A stretch of DNA of 64,000 nt from Gemmobacter caeni (GTDB lineage: Bacteria > Pseudomonadota > Alphaproteobacteria > Rhodobacterales > Rhodobacteraceae). Position numbers and translations under genes: made by a program. Each line of letters opens with the position of its first letter. Positions within the stretch are counted from its first letter, which is position 1. The notes under the pieces are model-generated. The model was given only the letters and a program-made list of their open reading frames with translations. It was not told where the DNA came from and made no database searches. Where the stretch lies: NCBI RefSeq assembly GCF_003054195.1, contig NZ_QBKP01000006.1, positions 62,001 to 126,000 of the forward strand, read 5' to 3'. Shown here piece by piece: positions 1 to 8,266 of this stretch.

Positions 1-1
1 C

Positions 2-730
2 GATGGCGGCGGGGTGGATACGCCCTTCACCGATACGATGCTGACGGAAAACTTCATCCGCATTGCCCTGTTCGATGAATACCGGCGAGGGCCGGGCGGG
101 TTGGTTGCGCAGGAAACCGCCAGCCGGTTGCGCCGGTGGGATGCGCCGGTACGGATGAAGCTGGTGTTCGGCGCCTCCGTCGCGCCGGACCGCCGTGCCA
201 CCGACCGGGCGCGCATCGCCTCCTATCTGTCGCGGCTGTCCGCGATCACGGGCCACCCGATCGGGCTGGCAGACAGCAACCCGAATTTCTTCGTCTACAT
301 GGTGAACGAAGATGAACGCCGCGCACTTGGCCCCGTCATCAGCGCCACCCTGCCGGATCTGTCCGGCCCGGAGGTTGCGGGGCTGACCAATCTGCCGCGT
401 TCGACCTATTGCATTGTCTATGCGCTGTCAGAGGGGCATTCCTCGACCTACTGGAGGGCTTTTGCGGTCATCCGGGCCGAACATCCCGATCTGCTGCGGC
501 TGTCCTGCATCCACGAGGAAATCGCGCAGGGGTTGGGGCTTGCCAATGACAGCCCGTTGGCACGCCCGTCGATCTTCAATGACGACGAGGAATTTGCCCT
601 GCTGACCCGGCAGGACGAGCTGATGCTGAAAATGCTCTACAACCCTGCCCTGCGGCCGGGGATGAGCGCGGCAGAGGCCCGGCCCATCGTGCGCGAGCTG
701 GCGATGCGGCTGGTCGGCGGCCCAAGCTGA
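2..730 (+). CDS. DUF2927 family protein, 5' end outside the window
   Basis: The reading frame is open from base 2, so the true start probably lies upstream; an internal GTG at 14 could also serve. The product matches the DUF2927 family as I recall it: an opening TENFIRIALFDEY block, a central KLVFGASV strand, NFFVYMVNEDER, then a C-terminal HEEIAQGLGLANDSP stretch followed by IFNDDEEFALLTRQDELMLKMLYN. That last part resembles the conserved helical end of the family. DUF2927 proteins are usually exported and have no known reaction. A signal peptide cannot be judged because the N-terminus is missing. The gene ends about 145 bases before the SPFH gene and shows no obvious link to it. Confidence 0.8.
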   Translation, partial: DGGGVDTPFTDTMLTENFIRIALFDEYRRGPGGLVAQETASRLRRWDAPVRMKLVFGASVAPDRRATDRARIASYLSRLSAITGHPIGLADSNPNFFVYMVNEDERRALGPVISATLPDLSGPEVAGLTNLPRSTYCIVYALSEGHSSTYWRAFAVIRAEHPDLLRLSCIHEEIAQGLGLANDSPLARPSIFNDDEEFALLTRQDELMLKMLYNPALRPGMSAAEARPIVRELAMRLVGGPS

Positions 731-874
731 ACCAGCAGGGCTGCGGGTGCGACGCAATTCCCCCGCAAACCCCCTTCAAACCTCTGTCGCCTCGGCTATG
801 TTACCCTCATGCAGGACGGGCCCCGTGGCCCGCCCCGGCGCGGCTCTTGCGCCCGGTAACGGAAAGGTTTCGTC

Positions 875-1984
875 ATGGTCTTCGATTTTCTGAAGGGCGA
901 ATTCATCGACGTCATCGCCTGGCTTGATGACAGCCGCGATACGATGGTCTGGCGGTTCGAGCGGCGCGGTCAGGCGATCAAATACGGTGCCAAGCTGACG
1001 GTCCGCGAGGGGCAGGCGGCGGTTTTCGTGCACGAGGGGCAGTTGGCCGACGTGTTTGGTCCCGGCCTTTACATGCTCGAAACCAACAACATGCCGATCA
1101 TGACCACGCTCCAGCACTGGGACCACGGGTTCCAGTCGCCGTTCAAGAGCGAGGTCTATTTCGTCAACACGACCCGTTTCAACGATCTGAAATGGGGCAC
1201 CAAGAACCCGATCATGTGCCGCGATCCCGAATTCGGGCCGGTGCGGCTGCGCGCCTTCGGCACCTATTCGATGCGCGTGTCCGACCCGGCGGTGTTCCTC
1301 AAGGAAATCGTGGGCACCGATGGCGAGTTCACCGCCGACGAGATCAGCTTCCAGATCCGTAACGTCATCGTGCAGGAGATGAGCCGGGTTCTGGCCTCCT
1401 CGGGTATTCCGGTGCTCGACATGGCGGCGAATACCGCCGATCTGGCCAAACTGATCGCCACCGCAATCGCCCCCAAGATCGCCGAATACGGGCTGGTGCT
1501 GCCGGAGTTCTATATCGAGAACGTCAGCCTCCCCGAAGAGGTCGAAAAGGTGCTGGACAAGCGCACCTCGATGGGGATTGCGGGCGATCTGAACAAATAC
1601 ATGCAGTTCAACGCCGCCGAGGCAATGAATGCGCCGGGTGGTGCCATGGGCAGCGCGATGGGCGCCGGGATGGGCGCGGCTCTTGGCATGGGCATGGCGG
1701 GCCAGATGCAACCCGGCCCCTGGGGCGCCGCCCCGCAGGGTGCGGCGGCGGCCCCGCCCCCGCCTCCCCCGCCGCCGACCGCGAAACAGTGGCATGTCGC
1801 CGAGAATGGCGCGACGAAAGGTCCGTTCACCGAAGCAGAGCTGCAAGCCATGGCGCTGTCGGGCGGGCTGTCGCGCGACAGCATGGTCTGGACCGCCGGT
1901 CAGGACGGCTGGAAAACCGCCGCCGACACCGAACTCAGCCGCCTTTTCGCGCAGGTGCCCCCACCCCCGCCGCCCGGAGCCTGA
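875..1984 (+). CDS. SPFH-domain protein with C-terminal GYF_2-type domain
   Basis: 369 residues. The ATG has a GGAAAGG ribosome site about 8 bases upstream. Residues 20-250 form an SPFH/band-7-like core of the 'virion core protein' (YdjI-like) subfamily, including VREGQAAVFVHEGQLADVFGPG and a long assembly helix. A Gly/Met/Ala-rich linker follows, then a run of prolines near residue 295. Residues 303-360 (WHVAENGATKGPFTEAEL ... VWTAGQDGW) match the small GYF_2/DUF4339 peptide-binding domain. SPFH proteins form ring or cage assemblies on membranes. The next gene starts 4 bases downstream and is probably a partner. No N-terminal membrane anchor is visible, so membrane association may depend on that partner. 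Confidence 0.85.
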   Translation: MVFDFLKGEFIDVIAWLDDSRDTMVWRFERRGQAIKYGAKLTVREGQAAVFVHEGQLADVFGPGLYMLETNNMPIMTTLQHWDHGFQSPFKSEVYFVNTTRFNDLKWGTKNPIMCRDPEFGPVRLRAFGTYSMRVSDPAVFLKEIVGTDGEFTADEISFQIRNVIVQEMSRVLASSGIPVLDMAANTADLAKLIATAIAPKIAEYGLVLPEFYIENVSLPEEVEKVLDKRTSMGIAGDLNKYMQFNAAEAMNAPGGAMGSAMGAGMGAALGMGMAGQMQPGPWGAAPQGAAAAPPPPPPPPTAKQWHVAENGATKGPFTEAELQAMALSGGLSRDSMVWTAGQDGWKTAADTELSRLFAQVPPPPPPGA

Positions 1985-1987
1985 GCC

Positions 1988-3088
1988 TTGGACGGAACCG
2001 AACGGCATTTCCCGTGCAAATCCTGCGGGGCGGATCTGCGATTCGCCCCCGGACAGACGCAATTGCGCTGCGATCATTGCGGCCATGTACAGTCCATCCC
2101 CGAGGCCGCGCCGGAAGGCCGGACGCGGGCCCTGGGAGAACATGACCTGACCGCTGCGCTGCGTGACGCCCTGCCCCCCGGCGCGATGGAGGAGGTGCGC
2201 ACCACCCCCTGCCCCTCCTGCGGCGCGCTGGTCGAGTTTCGTGGCGCCGAACATGCCACCGAATGCCCGTTCTGTGCCACGCCCGTGGTCATCGGCACCG
2301 GCACCAACCGGCAGATCAAGCCGCAGGCGCTGATCCCGTTCCAACTGGATGAACGTACGGCCCGTTCGGCCATGGGCAAATGGCTGGGCAGCCTGTGGTT
2401 CGCCCCGAACGGTCTTGTGGAATATGCCCGTAAGGGCCGGGCGCTGAACGGGCTTTATGTGCCCTACTGGACCTTCGACGCCGAAACCCGCAGCGCCTAT
2501 ACCGGGCAGCGCGGCGAATATTACTATGAAACCCGCACTGTGACCGTCGATGGCAAAAGCCGTCAGGAACAGGTGCGCAAGACACGCTGGTATCACGCAA
2601 GCGGCCGGGTACGGCGGTTCTTTGACGATGTGCTGGTGCTGGCTTCGGCCTCGCTGCCCCGCCGCTATACCGATGCGCTCGCCCCTTGGGATCTGGGTCG
2701 TCTGGAACCCTACCGCGAGGATTACCTCGCCGGGTTCACCGCCGAAGGCTACACCGTCGGGCTGGAGGAAGGCTGGGCCCGCGCGCGTGAGGAGATGGCG
2801 CAGGTCATCGCGCAGGACGTGCGCCGCGACATCGGCGGTGACGAACAGCGCATCACCTCGGTCGACACCGATTATTCGGCGGAAACCTTCAAACATGTGC
2901 TGCTGCCGATCTGGATGGCCGCCTACAAGTATAACGGCAAAAGCTATCGCTTCGTCGTGAACGGCCAGACCGGCAAGGTGCAGGGCGAACGGCCCTACAG
3001 CGCCTGGAAGATCGCCTTTGCCATCCTGCTGGCGCTGATCGTGGCCGGGGTCTTCGCCTGGGCCAACCAGAAAGGCTATCTGGGATGA
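1988..3088 (+). CDS. Zinc-ribbon protein with C-terminal membrane anchor, SPFH partner
   Basis: 366 residues read from a TTG start directly behind the SPFH stop; the start is not certain because no strong ribosome site precedes it. Two zinc-ribbon knuckle pairs are visible: CKSCG...CDHCG at residues 10-38 and CPSCG...CPFC at about 75-97. A mid-region rich in aromatic residues follows (LNGLYVPYWTFDAETRSAYTG). The protein ends in one hydrophobic helix (AFAILLALIVAGVFAW) and a short tail, so it is probably a membrane protein with a cytosolic zinc module. Relatives are often labelled as replication or helicase proteins, but no helicase motif is present. Function unknown; the tight spacing suggests it acts with the SPFH protein. 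Confidence 0.75.
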   Translation: MDGTERHFPCKSCGADLRFAPGQTQLRCDHCGHVQSIPEAAPEGRTRALGEHDLTAALRDALPPGAMEEVRTTPCPSCGALVEFRGAEHATECPFCATPVVIGTGTNRQIKPQALIPFQLDERTARSAMGKWLGSLWFAPNGLVEYARKGRALNGLYVPYWTFDAETRSAYTGQRGEYYYETRTVTVDGKSRQEQVRKTRWYHASGRVRRFFDDVLVLASASLPRRYTDALAPWDLGRLEPYREDYLAGFTAEGYTVGLEEGWARAREEMAQVIAQDVRRDIGGDEQRITSVDTDYSAETFKHVLLPIWMAAYKYNGKSYRFVVNGQTGKVQGERPYSAWKIAFAILLALIVAGVFAWANQKGYLG

Positions 3089-3155
3089 GGGGGCACAAGG
3101 TTGACAGCCCCCCGCCCGCGCGCGATAGGCAGCCAACCCGCGACCGGAGGCCCCC

Positions 3156-4121
3156 ATGCGTGTTCTGACCGAAGCCCGTATCCCGGAACTGCCCAGCCCC
3201 TATTTCGGCAAGGTCCGCGATTGCTATGACCTGCCGCCGACGCCCGACTTCCCCGAGGGCCGCCGCATCCTGATCTCGTCTGACCGGATCTCGGCCTTCG
3301 ACCGGATTCTGGCGGCGATCCCCTATAAGGGGCAGGTGCTGACGCAGGTCGCGCGCTGGTGGTTCGACCGCACCGCCGATATCTGCGGCAATCACGTTGT
3401 GGCCTACCCGGACGCCAATGTGGTGATCGGCAAGCGGCTGACCATCCTGCCGGTGGAGATCGTGGTGCGCGGCTATCTGGCGGGCACCACCGGCACCTCG
3501 GTGCTGACGCTTTACAAGAAGGGGCAGCGGCAGATGTATGGCCATACCCTGCCCGACGGGCTGCGCGACAACGAGGCGTTGCCGCAGGCAATCATCACGC
3601 CGACGTCGAAAGCCTTTGACGGTGGCCATGACGAGCCGCTGACGGCCACAGAGATCGTGGAACAGGGCCTGCTGAGCCAGGCACAATGGGACGAGGTTTC
3701 CACCAAGGCGCTGGCGCTGTTCGCGCGCGGACAGCAGATGGCGGCCGAACGCGGGCTGATCCTCGTCGATACGAAATACGAATTCGGTGTGGATCTGGAC
3801 GGCAATATCCTGATCGCGGACGAGATCCATACCCCGGACAGCAGCCGCTATTGGCTGGCCAACGGCTATGAAACCGCCCTGCGTGACGGGACGCGGCCGC
3901 CGAGCTTTGACAAGGATGTTATCCGCGCCTGGGTCGCGGCGCGCTGTGACCCCTACAAGGATGCCATCCCCGAGATCCCCGCAGAGATGATCGAGGCGAC
4001 GAGCGCCGTCTATATTCAGGCTTTCGAGGCGATCACCGGCGAGACTTTCGTGCCCGATCTGGAAGGCGCCACCGTGCTGGACCGGGTGCGCGCCCATCTC
4101 TCGCCGTATTTCGGGGCGTGA
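3156..4121 (+). CDS. purC: Phosphoribosylaminoimidazole-succinocarboxamide synthase
   Basis: 321 residues, ATG preceded by GGAGG. SAICAR synthase joins CAIR to aspartate using ATP in purine biosynthesis, in the cytosol. Recognisable parts are the N-terminal [12 protein letters not shown] nucleotide-binding loop, [12 protein letters not shown], the VVRGYLAGT block and [29 protein letters not shown]. The length fits the longer form of the enzyme (about 300 residues) rather than the 235-residue type, and alphaproteobacteria often carry both. It is a single gene closed by a strong terminator, so it is probably its own transcription unit. Confidence 0.95.
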   Translation: MRVLTEARIPELPSPYFGKVRDCYDLPPTPDFPEGRRILISSDRISAFDRILAAIPYKGQVLTQVARWWFDRTADICGNHVVAYPDANVVIGKRLTILPVEIVVRGYLAGTTGTSVLTLYKKGQRQMYGHTLPDGLRDNEALPQAIITPTSKAFDGGHDEPLTATEIVEQGLLSQAQWDEVSTKALALFARGQQMAAERGLILVDTKYEFGVDLDGNILIADEIHTPDSSRYWLANGYETALRDGTRPPSFDKDVIRAWVAARCDPYKDAIPEIPAEMIEATSAVYIQAFEAITGETFVPDLEGATVLDRVRAHLSPYFGA

Positions 4122-4193
4122 GGCGCCGAGGGGAGGCTGCCTGCCTCCCCGCCCGTTCCGGGCGTCCCCTCCGGGAGTATTTTTGCAAGGAGC

Positions 4194-4224
4194 AAAGGCG
4201 ATGTTTGCGCTAACATCGCCTTTT
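4194..4224 (+). terminator. Rho-independent terminator after purC
   Basis: An 11-base perfect inverted repeat (AAAGGCGATGT at 4194-4204, ACATCGCCTTT at 4213-4223) with an 8-base loop, ending in TTTT. It lies between the purC stop and the PfkB start. Just upstream, around 4165-4190, is a CCTCCGGGAGTATTTTTG stretch. I recall similar text at many gene ends in Rhodobacteraceae, but did not check this. Confidence 0.85.
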
Positions 4225-4257
4225 CGGATATAAGCTCCGAAACTTCGGGAGGTTGCG

Positions 4258-5181
4258 ATGATTCTGAGCTGTGGCGAGGCGCTGATCGATATGTTGCCGC
4301 GCGAAAGCACGGCGGGCGAGCCCTGTTTCGCACCCTATGCCGGGGGGGCGGTGTTCAATACCGCCATCGCGCTGGGGCGGCTGGGCGCGGCCTCAGCCTT
4401 CTTTTCAGGCGTCTCGACCGACATGCTGGGCGAGATTCTGGCCGAGACGCTGGAAGCCTCGAAAGTGGATACGCGATTTCTGGCGCGGTCAGGACGGCCG
4501 ACGACGGTGGCTTTTGTCAAGCTGGTGAACGGTCAGGCGACCTATGCCTTCTATGACGAGGGTACGGCGGGGCGCATGCTGTCGGTCGATCAACTGCCCG
4601 AATTGCCGACCGACGCGGCCGCGTTGTTCTTTGGCGGTATCAGCCTGGTAAACGACCCTGCCGCAAGCACCTATGAGGCATTGCAGGCGCGCGAGGCCCG
4701 CGTGCGGGTGACGATGATCGACCCCAATATCCGGCCCGGTTTCATTGCCGGCAAAGAGGCGGAATATCGCGCGCGGATCGAGCGGATGATCGCGCGGGCC
4801 GATATCGTGAAACTGTCGGACGAGGATCTGCACTGGCTGCTGGGTCCGGGCGAGGTTTCGGCGCTCGCGCGGGGGATTGTCGCGCAGGGGCCGAAGCTGG
4901 TGTTCATCACCGAGGGCGCGGCGGGTGCGCGGGCGGTGACGGCAACGCAGGATCGCTTCGTTGCGGCAACCAAGGTGACTGTGGCTGATACGGTAGGCGC
5001 GGGCGATACGTTCAACGCGGGCGTTCTGGCGGCGCTGGACGAGGCGGGTGTGCTGACGAAGCAGGCTCTGGTCACCCTGCCCGATACGGTGCTGGATGCG
5101 GCGCTGAGCCTAGGCACGCGTGCGGCGGCCGTGACCGTTTCGCGCGCGGGCGCCAATCCGCCCTGGCGGTCCGAGTTGTGA
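4258..5181 (+). CDS. PfkB-family carbohydrate kinase (fructokinase-like)
   Basis: 307 residues, ATG start with TTGCG just before it and a weak ribosome site (CGGGAGG). PfkB kinases phosphorylate sugars such as fructose or 2-keto-3-deoxy acids with ATP. The N-terminal signature is seen in [16 protein letters not shown]. The C-terminal signature [17 protein letters not shown] carries the anion hole and the catalytic Asp. [13 protein letters not shown] resembles fructokinases more than ribokinase or 1-phosphofructokinase, but the sugar cannot be fixed from sequence. The stop overlaps the dtd start by 4 bases (GTGA), so both are co-translated. Confidence 0.85.
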   Translation: MILSCGEALIDMLPRESTAGEPCFAPYAGGAVFNTAIALGRLGAASAFFSGVSTDMLGEILAETLEASKVDTRFLARSGRPTTVAFVKLVNGQATYAFYDEGTAGRMLSVDQLPELPTDAAALFFGGISLVNDPAASTYEALQAREARVRVTMIDPNIRPGFIAGKEAEYRARIERMIARADIVKLSDEDLHWLLGPGEVSALARGIVAQGPKLVFITEGAAGARAVTATQDRFVAATKVTVADTVGAGDTFNAGVLAALDEAGVLTKQALVTLPDTVLDAALSLGTRAAAVTVSRAGANPPWRSEL

Positions 5182-5618
5182 GGGCCATCGTCCAGCGCGT
5201 TTCGCGCGCGAAGGTCACTGTGGACGGCAGTGTGACAGGGGAGATCGGTGCCGGGCTGATGATCCTCATCTGTGCCATGCAGGGCGATACCGAAGCCGAT
5301 GCGGATAAGCTGGCGACGAAGATCGCCAGGCTGCGCATTTTCCGCGATGACAAGGACAAGATGAACCTGTCGGTGCGCGACATCGGCGGCGCCTGTCTGA
5401 TCGTCAGCCAGTTCACGCTGGCCGCCGATCTGCGCGGCAACCGCCCCGGATTTTCGACCGCCGCACCCCCGTCTGAAGGGAAGCGGCTTTATGAGTACTT
5501 CACTGCGCGGATGCAGGCGGAGGGTCTACCCACCTCCAATGGCATCTTCGGCGCCGATATGGATGTGGAACTGGTCAATCATGGGCCGGTGACGATCTGG
5601 ATCGACACCGACAATTGA
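5178..5618 (+). CDS. dtd: D-aminoacyl-tRNA deacylase
   Basis: 146 residues with a GTG start overlapping the kinase stop. DTD hydrolyses D-amino acids (and glycine on tRNA-Ala) from mischarged tRNA as a homodimer. All hallmarks are present: [17 protein letters not shown] at the N-terminus, the catalytic SQFTLAAD block near residue 78, and the cross-subunit [10 protein letters not shown] (Gly-Pro motif) near the C-terminus. Length equals the family norm. It converges on the acyl-CoA synthetase gene with only 6 bases between the stops. Confidence 0.95.
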   Translation: MRAIVQRVSRAKVTVDGSVTGEIGAGLMILICAMQGDTEADADKLATKIARLRIFRDDKDKMNLSVRDIGGACLIVSQFTLAADLRGNRPGFSTAAPPSEGKRLYEYFTARMQAEGLPTSNGIFGADMDVELVNHGPVTIWIDTDN

Positions 5619-5624
5619 CAGACC

Positions 5625-7511
5625 TCAGCCCTGCCAGTCCCAAGCGGTTGCGAAATTGCCCAGCACCTGCGCCACGCGATCCGCCTCGGCCTTCGGCGCG
5701 AGTTTCGCGGTGAGGCCACGCTTCTTGTCCTCGACCACCTCGACCACGCGCGCTTCCAGACCTTCGGCTGCGAGCGCGGCATCCAGAACCCGCCGGATTG
5801 CCATACGGCGCAGATCGGGTTTGAACACCTTGCCCACGGCAGTCTTGGGCAGTTCGGGCAGGATTTCGACGTGTTTCGGCACGGCGGCGCGTTCGGGGAT
5901 ATGCTCCCTGGCAAAAGCCGCAAGCTCCGCTTCGGTCACGCTTGCCCCCTTTACCAACTCGACATAGGCGCAGGGCAGTTCACCCGCATGGGCATCGGGC
6001 TGACCGATGGCACCCACAAAGGCCACCGCCTCGTGCCGCATCAGGGTTTCCTCGATCAGCGCCGGGTCGATGTTATGGCCGCCCCGGATGATCAGATCCT
6101 TCGCCCGCCCGGTGATGAACAGATAGCCCTCGGCATCCAGCCGCCCCAGATCGCCGGTACGCAGATAGCGGCCTTCGGCAAACAGTGAGCGGTTCTTGTC
6201 GACCTCGGTATAGGTTGACCCCTCGAAGACACCGGGATTGGCCACGCAGATCTCGCCAACCTCATCGACACCGCATTCGCGGAAGCCGCCATTGCCGTCG
6301 GCATGCAGGATGCGGACATGGGTATAGGGGAACGGGATGCCGACAGAGCCGGTCTTCTTGGCCCCCGAAGGCGGGTTGCAGGACACAAGGCAGGTGCATT
6401 CCGTCAGGCCGTAACCTTCGATGATCTGCACGCCGGTCGCTTTTTCGAAGCGGTTGAACAGCTCAATGGGCAAGGGCGCCGAACCGGAGAAGGCGCCGCG
6501 CAGCGTGCTGACATCGGCATCAAGCGGGCGCTGCATCAGCGCGGCCAGCGCGGTGGGCACGGTGATCAGATATGTCACCTTCCAGCGCGCGATCAGCTTC
6601 CACAGATTGTCAAACACGCCCTCGCCGCGATAACCGGCAGGCGTCGGAAAGATCACATGTGCGCCTGAGGCGATCATGGACATCAGGATCGGATAGACCG
6701 CGAAGACATGGAACAGCGGCAGCGGGCACATCACCGTATCGGTTTCGCGGAACAGCAGCCGGTGCCCCAGCCAGCCGTTATAGACCATGCCGGAGACTTT
6801 GTGCTGCGCCACCTTCGGCATGCCGGTCGTGCCGCCGGTGTGGAAATAGGCGGCCACACGATCCTCGCGCGTATCGGCAAAGGTCAGGCGGTCAGCCGGA
6901 TGTTTGCGTATCTCGGCATGGAAACTTTTGACATTTGCATGATGTCCGACCGGCGATCTGGGGCGCAGGAAATGCGCGATCCATTTCTTCGGCGGCTTCA
7001 GATAGCGCAGCAGGTCGACCTCCAGCACCGTCTTGACCGAAGGCGCGTATTTCACCGCCTCGGCCACCTTGGCTGACAGGTCGGTCTTGGGGAAGGCGCG
7101 CAAAGTGACGACAACCCTGGCATTGGTCTCGCGCAGGATCGCGCTGATCTGTTCGGGTTCCAGCAGCGGATTGATCGGGTTGACGATCCCCGCGACCATT
7201 CCGCCCAGCAGCACCTGCACGGTTTCCGAGCTGTTGGGGAGCACGAAGGCCACGACATCCTTTTCGCCAACGCCCAGACTGCGGAACAGGTTGGCGGCCT
7301 GGGTGACCTTGCCGAAAAGTTCGGACCACGTCAGGGTTTCCGAAGGATCGGCAGGACCGGAAGTCAGCATGTAGGTCACAGCGGGGCGGGCTCCATGAGC
7401 CTTGGCCGCGCGGCCGATGAAGTCGTGAATGCTACGGGCCATGTCACGTTCGGCCCAGCCCATTTCGGCCTCGATCGCCTTGATGTCGGCGACATTGGCA
7501 AAGCTTCCCAT
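5625..7511 (-). CDS. Acyl-CoA synthetase (AMP-dependent ligase)
   Basis: 628 residues, with GGGAGG-like text just upstream of the ATG. The enzyme should activate a carboxylic acid as acyl-AMP and transfer it to CoA. The P-loop reads HTGGTTGMPKVAQ, the A5 motif is GYGLTECT, the hinge region is RYLRTGDLGRLDAEGYLF, and the C-terminal catalytic Lys lies in PKTAVGKVFKPDLR. Size and the long N-terminal region point to a medium/long-chain or branched acyl substrate, but I cannot name it. A 183-base gap separates it from the kbp-like gene, so it is probably monocistronic. Confidence 0.9.
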   Translation of the reverse strand: MGSFANVADIKAIEAEMGWAERDMARSIHDFIGRAAKAHGARPAVTYMLTSGPADPSETLTWSELFGKVTQAANLFRSLGVGEKDVVAFVLPNSSETVQVLLGGMVAGIVNPINPLLEPEQISAILRETNARVVVTLRAFPKTDLSAKVAEAVKYAPSVKTVLEVDLLRYLKPPKKWIAHFLRPRSPVGHHANVKSFHAEIRKHPADRLTFADTREDRVAAYFHTGGTTGMPKVAQHKVSGMVYNGWLGHRLLFRETDTVMCPLPLFHVFAVYPILMSMIASGAHVIFPTPAGYRGEGVFDNLWKLIARWKVTYLITVPTALAALMQRPLDADVSTLRGAFSGSAPLPIELFNRFEKATGVQIIEGYGLTECTCLVSCNPPSGAKKTGSVGIPFPYTHVRILHADGNGGFRECGVDEVGEICVANPGVFEGSTYTEVDKNRSLFAEGRYLRTGDLGRLDAEGYLFITGRAKDLIIRGGHNIDPALIEETLMRHEAVAFVGAIGQPDAHAGELPCAYVELVKGASVTEAELAAFAREHIPERAAVPKHVEILPELPKTAVGKVFKPDLRRMAIRRVLDAALAAEGLEARVVEVVEDKKRGLTAKLAPKAEADRVAQVLGNFATAWDWQG

Positions 7512-7694
7512 CCGTCAATTCCTCCCCTGCCGCCGGTTCCGCGCGTGATGCGACGACCGGGCGGTCTCCTCTCTGCCAGAATGCGGATTTCCGGGCCTTG
7601 CCGCAAGCAAAGCGGTCTGGAGGCTACGCTACGTCCCGCCCTGACCGACGCAGCGTCAGAAACAGCGGGCGGCGGAGGGGCCGCCCGCGCGGCA

Positions 7695-8147
7695 TCACTT
7701 CTGCGGGATACGCAGCATCTGGCCCGGATAGATCTTGTCGGGGTGGCTCAGCATCGGCTTGTTGGCCTCGAAGATTTCCATATAGCGGTTGCCGTTACCC
7801 AGCGTCGCCCTGGCGATGGCCGACAGCGTATCGCCCTTCCTGACGGTGTGGAACACCGGCGCGGGGGCATCGGGGTGATCTTCGGCCTCGACCTCGGCCA
7901 CACCATCGACATTGCCCACGGCGAGGATGATCTTTTCCTGCGCTTCCGGCGTTGCGGCCTTGCCGGTCAGCTTGACCTTGTCGCCCTCGACCCTGATCTG
8001 CACATCCCTGGCATCAAGGCCCAGCTTCTCGACCTCTTTCTTCAGCGCCTCTTCCTTGGCGGCAGCCGCGTCCGGTGCCTCGGCAGCCTCAGCTTTCGAG
8101 CCAAACAGCGACGACCCGGCATCCTTCACGAACGACCACAGACCCAT
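7695..8147 (-). CDS. kbp: BON and LysM domain protein, potassium-binding Kbp-like
   Basis: 150 residues, the same size and layout as E. coli Kbp (YgaU), a cytoplasmic K+-binding protein. The N-terminus (GLWSFVKDAGSSLFG) has no signal peptide. A BON domain covers about residues 38-88 (VEKLGLDARDVQIRVEGD ... VAEVEAED) and a LysM domain about 97-149 (HTVRKGDTLSAIARATLG ... IYPGQMLRIPQ). The family binds potassium and is induced by salt stress; that role is inferred here. It stands alone, between a synthetase and an ABC exporter on the same strand with a gap of about 120 bases. Confidence 0.88.
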   Translation of the reverse strand: MGLWSFVKDAGSSLFGSKAEAAEAPDAAAAKEEALKKEVEKLGLDARDVQIRVEGDKVKLTGKAATPEAQEKIILAVGNVDGVAEVEAEDHPDAPAPVFHTVRKGDTLSAIARATLGNGNRYMEIFEANKPMLSHPDKIYPGQMLRIPQK

Positions 8148-8266
8148 GACATTCTCCCACCTGTACCGGCCGCAGCGACATGCGCGGCCCCTTCAGGAAA
8201 AGCATGCCCCGCATCGGCACCGGGTTCCAGTGAACATTCTGCGGCAATTTTCCCCCTTGAGCGGGA

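Noticed and set aside
776-3157. A 793-codon open frame on the minus strand
   Set aside because: It runs antisense to the SPFH and zinc-ribbon genes, which have clear domains and ribosome sites. The antisense text is compositional, as is common in GC-rich DNA.
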